A stretch of 64,000 nucleotides of DNA, from positions 13,379,092 to 13,443,091 of the forward strand of contig OY740777.1 of NCBI GenBank assembly GCA_963513935.1. The letters are read 5' to 3'. Of this stretch, positions 23,851 through 34,837 are shown one piece after another; position 1 is the stretch's first letter, and each line of letters starts with the position of its first letter. This DNA comes from Aphrophora alni. Taxonomy: Eukaryota; Arthropoda; Insecta; Hemiptera; Aphrophoridae. The position numbers and the translations under genes were made by a program. Under the pieces are notes generated by a model. The model was given only the letters and a program-made list of their open reading frames with translations, was not told where the DNA came from and ran no database searches.

Positions 23851-25319
23851 AATATTTAAAAATAATAAAATAATATATTTTTACTTCTCTCTTTTTTTGG
23901 AAGTAAAAAATAATATGTTTATCTATTAAACTGTTTCTTTTAATTGTTAAAAGGTAATGACGAATTGTTAGTTGATTGCAGAAGTACTTTTTATTCCAAA
24001 TACTAATAGCAGTATTTTGGTTCCAAATGGTACTTTTATAAGCTTTCATTCAGACAGTTTCGTTGTACAAATTTTCTTGTTATATATTTTATATTCTTCA
24101 AAAGAAAATCACTTTGACGTGAGCGCTTTTATCACAATGAGAGAAATACGTTAACGTATTATCGAGATCGAGATCGATTTTTAAACCAGCACTAACTTTC
24201 TCTCTACTTAACATGAGAAAGTAAAAAGAAAACTATAAAATATTTTTCGTTTAACATAACAAAATTTACTTTGTCTCTACCAAATCAGTTCACTTCAACA
24301 ATATGGAACTCGGCATGGACCAAAATGCAATGCCAAGTTTTAATTAAATCTACACAAAACTGGTTGTTGCTACCTCCCCACTTCCCCACCCACTCAGTTC
24401 TTGACTATAATTTATGGACAACGCATCCTGGCGGAGAGACAAGTCGGCTCTCTTGGAGTTTATGACAACAAGGCGTTATCGAAAGTAGCCATACAATATT
24501 CCAGTAATAAAAACATGAAATCAGGCAAAGACTGAACTTAGAGATATTTAGTATTATATCTCAATTAGACTTAATAAACGGAAGTTGTTTGAATTAAGAA
24601 TGACAGAAGAAGTCATTTTCCAACAATTAAAGCAAATAAAAGAAATCAAATTGTTCACTACAAACAGTTCTTGCCATTGAATTTGCAATAATAAACAGTG
24701 TAAAAATATCACAAATGGTGTCCATGTCATCCATCCATCAAAGAGATCCTAAACTAATCGTCATAAAAATTTCATTTCAGTATTTGTCAATTAAATTAAA
24801 AATAAAACGTAGAAATTCAAAATGAATGTTTTAAAAACTTCTTGCTTAGCTCATGCCATAAACACGTCCACAAGCATAAGTCGAATTTAATTAAAATAGA
24901 ATAAAAAGGTTTATATTTGTTTCCGACCACGTGATGAGATGTAGAGCACAATACAAACTATAGGCGACAGACAGACACCATTTTGTTTAGTATCCTTAAA
25001 CAACTTTCCACGTTAAAAGCCAGTACAAAACTATCCGTTAAAATAATTAAAAATTTTACTCCATTCTTTAAAAAAATTAATTGCAAAGCTCCATAAAAAC
25101 TATTCAATTTCATACTAAAATAAATTTCCAGCACTTCATTTACATTACTCTATGACGGTATAATTCTTCGCTCTCTTTAATTATTTGTTTCCACACTTTT
25201 TGTCCCTATCTCTCGCCCTCGAGTTTCAAGATATTCCTTAAATCAGTAATTATTGTAAAAACGAAATTTCGAACCTTATAAACCTCTTGAAAAATGTGAT
25301 ATTCGTAGCCTATAGGTAC
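23851..25319. other. AT-rich DNA, no gene seen
   Basis: Around 24340-24460 the sequence is GC-richer with an open forward frame of 64 codons (24271-24465), which I cannot assign to any family. Confidence 0.45.
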
Positions 25320-25620
25320 GACTCTTGGCAAGGTAAAGTCGCCGACAAGAGCTTAGCGAGTGCAGGCTCTTTCAAATTTATCCTGTTTTGATCTCGTAAG
25401 ACCCGAGGCACAGAAACGAGCGGAGATTTTTTAATATATACACATCGTGGCTCGTTGGTGCCAACCCGACGTCAATAATGTAGTGATACAAAAATATTAC
25501 AAGGTTCAGAAAACCTGTGTAACAACTGTTTTAAACAAACTTACCCTACTGGATAAAACCGCTTGATTTACCGATATTATTTCCTACAAAGCCTAAGTAT
25601 ATTTCCTAGAAGCCGATCAA
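25320..25620 (+). repeat. Interspersed repeat family C, copy 3
   Basis: It shares GAGCTTAGCGAGTGCAG, CGAGGCACAGAAACGAGCGG, GTCAATAATGTAGTGATACA and GGTTCAGAAAACCTGTGTA, in that order, with copies 1 and 2. It lacks the upstream part. Confidence 0.6.
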
Positions 25621-26601
25621 CTTGCTTTGTTTTATGTAGGCCTACACTTGGTGTTTGAAACTTATTTCAATTATTATTTGTTGAAATTTTTTCTTCCTTG
25701 CGAGTTTCCGTTTTTCTTTTCCTTATCATTACTGATGGACTTTTAAAATGTATTTGAATTGAATTTTTATTTTAATATAGGGTTATATTCTAAGTTCATC
25801 TTGTACTGAAATTGGCTTATTTAATTGTAAAATTTGAAATAATAAAAAAGATAAAATGAGAATAAAATTCACTCGCTATATTGAGATAGTGATTTCTTCT
25901 TAAATGGCGATATCATTGTTAATTTTAAAAAAAAACTTTAAAAGTGTGTGGGAGTGAATGGCCAAAGAAGGATAACTTCACCGTCTAGTCCGACGCAGAC
26001 CCAATGTTTTATTTTCAAGTAACCTTACGTTTCACCAACAATTCACTATTATTTCACCATTTCGACGTTTCTTAAAATTAAACTTCCAAAGATCATCTTT
26101 CATAGCGACCACTATATAAATCTCAATACACTTGGTACTGGCGGCCAATATTCCCGCCTTTACAAACCAAGTGTTGTTTATTATAGTTAGCTTTCCACTA
26201 TTGGCCAGCCTTCACATACTTTACGCCCAAGTCTTTGCCAAGTATGCCAGACCTAACCTACGATACATTTATTTTTCTCTCCTTCATATTATTCCAAATA
26301 ACAATTTCTTGAGAAAATACAGCTTAAAGTCAAACGTGTTGCAGTTTTATAGAGAAGTGTTCGCATAAAATCACCGATTTATGATCTTCTGACTATCCTG
26401 TAACGCGTTTAAACGTGTTCAAAGCGTACTTCAAGTTGAAGGTTAAGGTTATTTCAGGTAAACACTTAATGTTTAGAGAGGTGACGTGAATGATCGAATC
26501 GATAAACTTTGCGCTGAATTGTCGATGATTTTGAATCAAAATTGCGTGTTGTTTACATATTCTCTTCAATTTATATGTAAGAGAATAATTATTGTACCTC
26601 A
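25621..26601. other. AT-rich DNA, no gene seen
   Basis: A 78-codon forward frame (26132-26368) is moderately hydrophobic but matches nothing I know. TAGGCCTA occurs at 25637. Confidence 0.4.
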
Positions 26602-26632
26602 CTGAAGATGGGAACATTGTGGTTGGAACGCG
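26602..26632 (+). ncRNA. Solo, decayed hammerhead-like motif
   Basis: CTGAAGAT is followed by GGGAAC, ATT, GTGGTT and then GGAACGCG. The GAAA box is mutated to GGAA and the stem has two mismatches, so this is a dead relative of the family A motif. The surrounding inverted-repeat arms are not found. Confidence 0.35.
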
Positions 26633-26805
26633 TTTTATTTAATCGACCTATTTATTTTAAAACATTTCTCAAGCTGTCTCAATATTTATTAATAAATTTA
26701 AGAATGAAAATAGACCCAGACGGAAATTTTGTATTTTCATCAGTGAGGTTTTCTACCTTTATTTGGGGGAGTTTCCATATTTTATAAACGAAAAATTATA
26801 TTCTA

Positions 26806-27170
26806 TTTTATAGCTTGTTACACAATAAAAAAAAGTATTTTATAGTTTGCTACACAAGAACAAAAGTATTTATAGTTTGCAACACAAGAACTTAGTATTT
26901 TATAGTTTTCTACACAAGAACTAAAGAATTTTATAGTTTGCTGCACAAGAACAAAAGTATTTTATAGTTTTCTACATAAGAACAAAAGTATTTTATAGTT
27001 TGCTACACGAGAACAAAAGTTTTTTATAGTTTTTTACACAAGAGCAAAAGTATTTTATAGTTTTCTACACAAGAACCAAAGGATTTTATAGTATTCTACA
27101 CAAGAACAAAGTATTTTATAGTTTGCTACACAAGAACCAAAGGATTTTATAGTTTTCTACACAAAAGTAT
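26806..27170 (+). repeat. About 30-bp tandem array, 12 copies
   Basis: The unit is TTTTATAGTTTGCTACACAA followed by GAACAAAAGTA. It alternates between TTTGCTAC and TTTTCTAC variants. The same unit recurs in reverse at 27272-27455. Confidence 0.95.
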
Positions 27171-27271
27171 TTAATAATTTAAATAAAAAGGCAATTTGTA
27201 CTTCCACAATATATTTTATAAATATATGAATTTATGAATATATATATATTTCCACGGTTATATAAATTAAT

Positions 27272-27455
27272 TTTGTTCTTGTGTAGCAAACTATAAACTA
27301 CTTTGTTCTTGTGTAGCAAACTATAAAATACTTTGTTCTTGTGTAGCAAACTATAAAATCCTTTGGTTCTTGTGTAGCAAACTATAAAATACTTCTGTTC
27401 TTGTGTAGCAAATTATAAAATACTTTTGTTCTTGTGTAGCATACTATAAAACACT
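27272..27455 (-). repeat. Same 30-bp array, inverted, 6 copies
   Basis: TTTGTTCTTGTGTAGCAAAC followed by TATAAAATAC is the exact reverse complement of the array at 26806-27170. The two arrays face each other across about 100 bp and could form a long hairpin. Confidence 0.95.
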
Positions 27456-27459
27456 CTTG

Positions 27460-27556
27460 TAACTTATACTACCGGCCATAAGTACTGGGTTCAATTCCAT
27501 TATTATTAATTAAATAAATGGAAATTTGTACTTCCAAAATATATTTTAATGAGCCG
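27460..27556 (+). mobile_element. SINE-like B-box fragment and duplicated tail
   Basis: TACTGGGTTCAATTCC (27484-27499) resembles a tRNA B box. It is followed by AATTTGTACTTCC and ATATATTTTA, words that also occur at about 27192-27217 before the inverted array. The direct repeat of this tail on both sides suggests that the inverted array sits inside or between copies of one element. Confidence 0.4.
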
Positions 27557-27805
27557 TGCCGGCCAAGGTTTCGCCAACTACGGCATTGTCAAAAGCAGCT
27601 TACAGACTTTTGACAATTGTCTCTCTAATTTTAATATAAGATGAATAACACACGAGATATGGCTAAAAAACTGTTTAATGTCGGCACATTTGACATTTTA
27701 AATTTCGATTTTCTAAATCCGTGTAGCGTTCTATATAAGCTTGCTAAACGTTCTTATATCAAGTTTCATATCACTTTATTTATGTTTAGGGTAGCCTACG
27801 TATGC

Positions 27806-28000
27806 AAAACCAAGGATCCTTATAATTTCACCCGCATGTCTGTCTGTCTGTAAGTCGCAACCAGTCTACAAAGACAAGACGATATATTCTGTATACTTTA
27901 AACTTTGCATTTATATTCTCTCTATTGTCCTCCATATAGGCAAAATACAGTGCTAACAAAAATTGACCTTGGGGTGGTTAAGAGACGAAAAGTAACGAGT
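27806..28000 (+). repeat. Interspersed repeat family E, copy 1
   Basis: CCTTATAATTTCACCCGCAT, then GTCTGTCTGTCTG, then AACTTTGCATTTATATT match 57948-58090 in the same order. No frame is conserved. Confidence 0.6.
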
Positions 28001-28850
28001 TGAAAAATTTTATGTTTGAAAGTATTACGTGTTTGGTAACAAATAAAACTGGAAGTTATTCTGATTACGCATATGTATGTTTATTTGACGAATCTAAGCC
28101 GTTTAAAAGTCTTTTCTCCCTATATGTCTACTACCATTGAGGCATTTATCGGGCTTACATAAACGACAAATGGACGGTCTGAGGTCATGAAACTTCAACT
28201 TCAGTAAAAAGCAGAGATCGTAGTATTTGTTGATCAAGAAATTCACCCTGTAATTCGTGTATTGGGTAAATGATACAGGAATTGTAAAACAGTTTTAAAA
28301 TGTTGAACAAATATTGGAAACTTCCGACCATGAACTGATTACTCACGAGTCTTAAAAAGTAGTTTACAAACAAAAAACAACTCATGGTAATTTTTTCCGA
28401 ACTTCCTTCTATATATTATGAAATCAACTTTGTAAAATCGTAGCTTTTACTTAATTCCTGGATTACAAGCCCCACTACAAGAAAACTCATGTACTTGTAC
28501 ACTCTAAGAAGTTGCCGACGTTTTTATGTGGTACTTCCACTAGCCTACCGTAGGCCTACATCCTTTGCGTGATCTTAGCATAGGCCTACACTAATAACGC
28601 CACCTGGCGAAGGTTTTACAAAATTAATATTTAAACATGACATTACTTTAAGTGGTTTCCAAGTTTATAGTAATTACCCATCTTCAAGTTTAAACGTTTT
28701 CAAGGAACAATGCTTTTAAAAGGAATTGTGTTTTGAAGTGTTACAATGGCGAACTAACTTTTTTATTTAAAACTATATTATGTACATTAATTTTACCTTC
28801 GAACCGAACAAATTTATGTTAGACTTAAGTTTTAGACAATGAATAAGAAT
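28001..28850. other. AT-rich DNA, no gene seen
   Basis: TAGGCCTA occurs twice, 30 bp apart (28551 and 28581). Confidence 0.5.
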
Positions 28851-29098
28851 TATAGATAGAATAAAACTCGAACAGAAGGTCTCACAAAAATTACGTTTAC
28901 TTAATAAACGCGTTTCAATGACAACGGCGTCATCTTCAGTGATACGTTAGCTACAATAACTAAACTATAACTTGTTATTGTATTAATGAGGATGGCGACT
29001 TTGTCTTTGAAACGCGTTTGATTAAGTAAACGTAATTTTTGTGAGATCTTGTGTTCGAGTTTTATTCTATCTGTCACAAGTCAAGCTCAACATTTAAC
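28851..29098. mobile_element. Family A inverted-repeat element, copy 2
   Basis: The left arm is AGATAGAATAAAACTCGAAC, GTCTCAC, AAACGCGTTTCAATGACAAC. The right arm is its complement and keeps the outer end lost on the left: ATTCTATCTGTCACAAGTCA AGCTC, complementary to the copy 3 start. Motif copies: minus strand 28939 to 28906 (CTGAAGAT, GAAACGCG), and plus strand about 28985-29016 (ATGAGGAT, GGCGAC-ttt-GTCTTT, GAAACGCG). Confidence 0.8.
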
Positions 29099-29867
29099 TA
29101 TACAACTTGGTAGTTTGTTTTGGGTTATATTCACATTATATATTCACAAATTATATTTCTGATTTTTATTACGATAACAATATACAGATTGAACTACACA
29201 AGATTTCTATAGGCGATACAAATATCATTCAATATTACCCTACATTTTAATGGGATTTGTATTAAAAATGTGTTATATCTATTTTGAAAATTACCACTAT
29301 TTTTCAATAAAACCAACTTTTTTTATTATTTTTTATCAACATCACATTTTTCTTATTTATATTTATAAATCCTATAATTTTGAAACTAATATATTCTTGA
29401 TTTTTTTAATAATATAAGGCCTAAGACATATTATTATTTATAAGATTTATAGTGGATGGTTTTTATTGTTTATTTTAAAATTAAACTTACAGAACATTAG
29501 GCTATTTGAATGTGAGGAACTGTATTTTATATTTAAAAAGATTTCTATAAAACTAAAACAATTATATGGGACTTCATCAAACCTGAAACCCTAGTTTGAA
29601 TACAGCAATGTAAAACCACTAATCGGGTGGTAATCGGGTGGGACTGTATTATTAATAATAATAGTCCGGTGTCATTGCATGTATCTCTTACATATTTCTG
29701 TTATTTTTTAACGTTGTACATAATCACTACTTACCACATTCAAACTACTGTTAATTTCAGGCGTAATGAAGAAATAACAGATATAATAGATACATTTATT
29801 AGCGGCCATCTTGATCTGATCAATCTGTGTATTAGATGTATATGTAACTCAGAGTTTGTAAGCACAC
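29099..29867. other. AT-rich DNA, no gene seen
   Basis: A 91-codon forward frame at 29627-29902 has no recognised domain and overlaps the start of the next transposon. Confidence 0.45.
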
Positions 29868-31133
29868 ACAGAGTGATTGAAACAGGTGTTTTTTTTCGAT
29901 AAGTAAAAAAGATTTTTAAAATTAATATGTAACTCTAGATTTTTTTGAGTTAAAACTGGAGGTATTATGAAATTTTTCATATAACCAATATGACGGAAAG
30001 CTTTCAATTTTCCTAACAAAAGTGTATTGTATTTATCGGATACAACACGCTATTAAAAGGGTTTTCTATTCTTGAGTATTTTTTTTTTTGATATTTTAAA
30101 CCGTTTAGGTGCTATAAGGACTCATATTGTGAAAATATGAGATTTAAGGCTTTTTCAAAGGTCCGTTTTCCGTACCTAAAACAGTTGAACCGAATTTAAA
30201 ATTGAAACCTGGATAAAATGTAATGTATAGAAAATATTAAAAGTTTGAAAAGCAACTTTTGTTTTCTTTTTTTTACTCACGTGGCAGAACTAGAAAATGG
30301 CAACAATTTTAAGAAATTAATAATTTTTTGAAATTAAAATAATGTTGCCATTACACTTTATGAAAATCAAGTAGTAAATTGATACTCTTTACTCTCTAAA
30401 ACAGCTATTATGTAAATTTTACAATACAAACCAGATTTAAAAAATTATGTTGACAATAATTTTGAAAGAAGCGATTTTACAGACTTCCTTTTTTATTGAA
30501 CTTTTCTGGCAATATTCTAGAACACCTACTAGTTTACACTAGTTTGTTATTATTACTGGATGTATTAGACTTTGTGAATAAAATATTATAGCAGAAACAA
30601 ATGTATTAACAGTGCTATGAATACAATTTGTCCTTAATTCACAAGGTATAATACATTTTAGTAATAATAAAGAACTGGTGTAAGCCAGTATCTATTTAAG
30701 ACAGATACCAGAAAATTATTTTTCTTTTCTATCGCTAACTCTGTTATTCCTCAGCATACTGAACAAATAAAAATAACAGTAGTGTTATTCTACCTTACCA
30801 AATTTTACCTGAATTAGACTTTGAACAAAAGGGAATTTAATTTTGGGAATTTTTGAAACATTTAAATGCTCTTAGCTTCTAAACGGTTAAAGATATCGAG
30901 AAATATCCGTGAATGAAAACGTCTTAAAATAATGAGTTTCATCATGGATGGGGATTCTTTGTAAACAATTTTACAACTAACCACCATATTAGGAAAATGG
31001 CAGGTGATATGAAAACATTTGTAATACTTTTTGTATTAAATCAAAATATCATAGAAGGTTTTTTAAAGTTTTTTTTTGTAACTTTTGTACTTATCGAATA
31101 AAACAGCGACCACGCCTGTTTTAATCACCTTGT
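29868..31133. mobile_element. Family D DNA transposon, copy 1 (about 1.27 kb)
   Basis: The right end read inward (ACAAGGTGATTAAAACAGGC, then GTGGTCGCTGTTTTATTCGA TAAG) is the terminal inverted repeat. The left end (ACAGAGTGATTGAAACAGGT, then a T run and CGATAAGTAA) is a decayed match. Inside, segments such as GAGTTAAAACTGGAGGTATT, AAACAGCTATTATG and TTGTCCTTAATTCACAAGGT align in order with copy 2. No transposase is visible, so it is non-autonomous. Superfamily unassigned. Confidence 0.75.
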
Positions 31134-31548
31134 ATAAATATTATTTTCAATGGTGAACAGTTTATTTTCTTCTTTTTTTTTTACGATAATTACTCAACTA
31201 ATTGTGTGGAGTAGTTTCATTTGGTTCGTACTTATTGTTCACGAGATAGTTTTGCCTTGATTTTGTACGCTTTGTTAATTAAATTTAATGAAAACTAATT
31301 TGCAATTTTCAAAATTCATTTCTTATTTTAATAATCCAGTAAAAATAGATTCCAATAATAATTAACTATATACTAATCGACCATAAATCTTTCAAAAATA
31401 CAATTTAATACACTACAAATCATCAAGAGTAGAAACAAGCCATGATTGCCGAGGTAAATTTCTAAATATTCCTTCTATAATTCTGATCCTGTACGGCTAC
31501 TGGTTCTATGACTGGAAACCAGTTTCTCTCAGAGACCGCCATTTTGAG
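31134..31548. other. AT-rich DNA leading into a GC-richer patch
   Basis: Nothing recognised before about 31480, where GC content rises toward the candidate exon at 31549. Confidence 0.5.
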
Positions 31549-31641
31549 ATGGACCTCGCGATCTTCGTCCTTTTGTTAGGTTCACAGCCATCACCGGCGG
31601 CGATCAAACAAGACTTGGTATCATTAAGGACCTATAATTAG
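31549..31641 (+). CDS. Candidate first exon or small ORF with signal-peptide-like start
   Basis: A 30-codon frame starts at an ATG in good context (GAG-ATG-G) and reads MDLAIFVLLLGSQPSPAA, a hydrophobic core followed by small residues, as in secretory signal peptides. It lies in a patch of near 50% GC in AT-rich DNA. A possible splice donor TTG-GTATCA at about 31614-31623 would end an exon before the in-frame TAG. Only the sequence signals are seen; I recognise no protein, no acceptor partner is identified, and chance or a repeat is quite possible. Confidence 0.22.
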   Translation: MDLAIFVLLLGSQPSPAAIKQDLVSLRTYN

Positions 31642-32285
31642 GTGGCATTCGGTAATTATGGAAAAGTAAATTGTCGGAATACTTTTCAACTTGGCTCCGT
31701 TGAAGAAACAATGGAATTAATTAAGAAATTATTTTAAGTGGAATTTCAAGTAAGGATCATTCGAGTGGATATAAAAATACTTTTACAAGTGAAAAGAATT
31801 AACAGTGTTACGAAAACCGTAGTAATGATGTTGATAGCATTAAAAATTAACAAAACCATTGAATGTAATATAAAAGTACATTGCCAGTCAAAAAGTGAAA
31901 GTGAAACATGGACCCTGTCTTTTACAAAATATTTATTTAAAAGTCTAATCTAGCTTCTTTTGTGTCACAAAAATGTCCTTGGCGTAATCTTTGTGGTATT
32001 TAATTAAAATCAAGGTTATTGCAATTACAGTATTCCTGAACCGTAAGTTAATATATTTTTACTTGCAAATTATCATCGAGTTTGGGTTTTAAATCTTCTC
32101 ATTTCACTCTAATTTGAACGAAATCGTTGGTGCTTATTTTAAGAAATTGCGTCTTTTACAACAGCCCAGTTGCGGTTTTTTATTATTATCGATAACTCAA
32201 AAGGTCCTTAGAGAGTACACATGAGCAAAATTTGATGATCATTAAAGTCGATTTGAGTAAATTGTAATTTATGCTTTTTATAGGA
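31642..32285. other. AT-rich DNA, no gene seen
   Basis: A piece at 32108-32260 resembles parts of family C copy 2 (gaacgaaatcg in reverse). Confidence 0.45.
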
Positions 32286-33095
32286 GCTAGTGATGTGTGA
32301 GTTCGAATTAAAATACTCGGTGAGCCCGATTATTAAAATCCTCGGAGCATTCCGAGTATTAAAATACTCGGTTTCGTATTAAAATATTCAGACGAAATCC
32401 TCGTAACTAGGAACAAGGAGGAGGTAATGTGCGAGTATGAATTCGATATAAAATCCTCGGACTACGATATTCGTTAGTGTTGTGTCAATTCCAAACAAAA
32501 TGCTCGGTGTTTCTACTTTGGTTATATTAATTCCTAAGCTGATTTTTCACTACACATTAATTAAACATTACGATTTTGAGTTAAAATGATTTAGATTGGG
32601 TAACAAGTTCAATTTAAAATAATAATACTAATTTATTTTCATATTACCAAAAAGTAAATTAAATTATTATTTATTTGTTATTATTTATATTTAAATAAAT
32701 ATTAATAGGTTACCATATTTATAAAAAATATAGTAAATTGACTTATTTTAAATAACAACTAAATTATTAATGTTGGTAATAATTGTATTAACGTTAAATT
32801 ACTGAATTTGTGTCGAGGCAGGATAACATTTAATTACGTATTAGAAGTGTCAATCACATATTGTTTAAAAAAATAAATACTTGGTGGATCAGTCTAACAG
32901 ATAGAACGAAAAAGTGTAGTTTTATCTAAAACGATCTGATTGGTAAAGCTGAGTTCGAATCCGATTCACAAAATCATTCTGCGCAGATACTCGATTTCGA
33001 AATAATAATAGGCTACGAGTACCGGTATTAAAATCATTTGAAACCGAGTAATGCGAGTATCCATTTCACCCGAGTATCAACATCGCAACAACCTA
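32286..33095. mobile_element. Possible hAT-like non-autonomous element
   Basis: Both ends are crowded with the word ACTCG/CGAGT: AAAATACTCGG at about 32310 and 32362, CGAGTATTAAAATACTCGG at 32353-32371, and near 33020-33080 CGAGTA, CCGAGTAATGCGAGTATCC and CCCGAGTATCA. The left end TAGTGATGTGTGAG and the right end read inward (TTGCGATGTTGATACTCGGG) resemble hAT termini, which carry clustered subterminal words. No convincing 8-bp duplication was found and no transposase is present. Confidence 0.4.
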
Positions 33096-33675
33096 ACCAA
33101 ATTAAGAGTTTTGAAATAAATTAAATAAAACTATAAATGTTTGGCCAAAATATGTGCACGAAATAAATATAATTAAAATCTGTTTATACGTTTTGGCGGT
33201 AAAGCACTGCACAGTCGGCAGACTGACTTAATTCCAAAAAACAGTTTCGGATTCAAGAGGCAATTTTGGGAGATACATGTTTTTGGAGCAATTACATAAC
33301 TCTCTCTGTATTTAAATGTGTGAAAGTAAAAATTAACAAAATATTTAAATAAACAACAAAAATATAGACAGCTTGTTCACCATTAAACATTTTATAACAT
33401 GCAAACAAAGCGTATTGGTGTTAAGGAACATCAATTTGAAACGTTTAAATGAAAAATTAACAGATTTTGTTCAATGTAAGCTAATAGTATAAAACATTCT
33501 GCAAAATGTGTTACTTTGTTTCATTCGTTCTGGAGTTATAATCTGTTTAAAAAAGAAATAAAAACAGATAAAAGACGGGAAATGAAGCACTTTTGGACAT
33601 AGCCTATGTTCATTATGTTTTTTTTTCTTTTGATATCCAAAATCACTTCCTAAAATTATTAGACTGATTGTGAAA
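33096..33675. other. AT-rich DNA, no gene seen
   Basis: No coding frame or ordered repeat recognised. Confidence 0.5.
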
Positions 33676-34837
33676 CACACTGTATTGAAACAGGTGTGAC
33701 CGGTGATTTATGGAATAAGTGAAAAATTACAGAAAAACTTAAAAATTTAACCTCCCATATTTTTTGAGTTAAAACTATCGGTATTATAAACATTTTCATA
33801 TCCCCGCCATTTTTCCAATATGGAGGTCAAATCTATTTGTTTCTTATGCTTAGGTATTTTTATTATTTTTAAATCGTTTATGAGCTTATACTCCCAAAAT
33901 TTTGAAAATACAAGGTTTAAGACTTTTTCAATTGTCTATTCTCCGTACCAAAACGTTTTAATCGAATTGAAAATTTAAACATGGATAGACCGTGTGTACA
34001 AAAATATATTAAAAGTTTCAAAAGCAACTTTTTTTTTTTACTTACAAATTGCAACATCTTTGATAAATTTATTATTATTTTTTTGGTAAAATTAATGTTG
34101 GCAATACACTTAATAAATATCAGTCAGTTTATTGATACTCTTTACTCCCTAAAACAGCTGTTCTGCAAATTTTACAAAACAAAGGAATTTTGGAAGAGGC
34201 AATTTTACCGACTTCCTTTTATAGAACTTTTTTGGCAATTCTATAGAACACCTACAGGATGAGTTCAATTTATAATAATTACTGGATGTAATTAAAAATT
34301 TATTAACAATGTTTAATAACAAAATTTGTCCTTAATTCACAAGATTTAATACATTTAGTAATTATACAGAGCTACTGTAAGCCAGTAGATGTTCTAAAAA
34401 ATTAACAAAAGAATTATGATTTTGGTTTTCTATCGATAACGCTTTTATTCCTCAGCCTACAAAACAAATAAAAATAATAGTAGTGTTGTTACAACTTTTA
34501 CCTTAACTGTAGTTTAAATTTCACCTAAATATGACTTTGAAAAAAAAAGAAAAATCTTCTCTGGAAATAGCTTGAATTTGAGGATTTTTTTAAACAACAA
34601 AATGCCTGTAGCTCCTAAACGGTTTGAGATATCAAAACATACTCAAGAATAAAAAAGTCTTAAAATAATTAGTTTTACCCAATATCAGTGTTTTAAATGT
34701 AGGTAAATATTGGAAATATGTCGAGTGAAATATTTTTTAATACCCCTAGTGTTGACTTAAAAAATCCCTTACAAGTTTTTTTAACTTTTCTACTTATTGC
34801 ATAAAACACCGGTCACACCTGTTTTAACCACCCTGTA
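33676..34837. mobile_element. Family D DNA transposon, copy 2 (about 1.16 kb)
   Basis: The right end read inward, ACAGGGTGGTTAAAACAGGT then GTGACCGGTGTTTTATGCAA TAAG, matches the left end TTGAAACAGGTGTGACCGGT GATTTATGGAATAAG over about 45 bp. The interior aligns in order with copy 1 at 29868-31133, with many substitutions and indels. The 93-codon frame at 33981-34262 is not conserved in copy 1. Confidence 0.85.

Noticed and set aside
26806..27455. CRISPR array
   Set aside because: Units are contiguous with no unique spacers, the context is eukaryotic, and the second array is inverted.
33981..34262. 93-codon frame inside family D copy 2 as a transposase
   Set aside because: It is not conserved in copy 1 and shows no catalytic motif.
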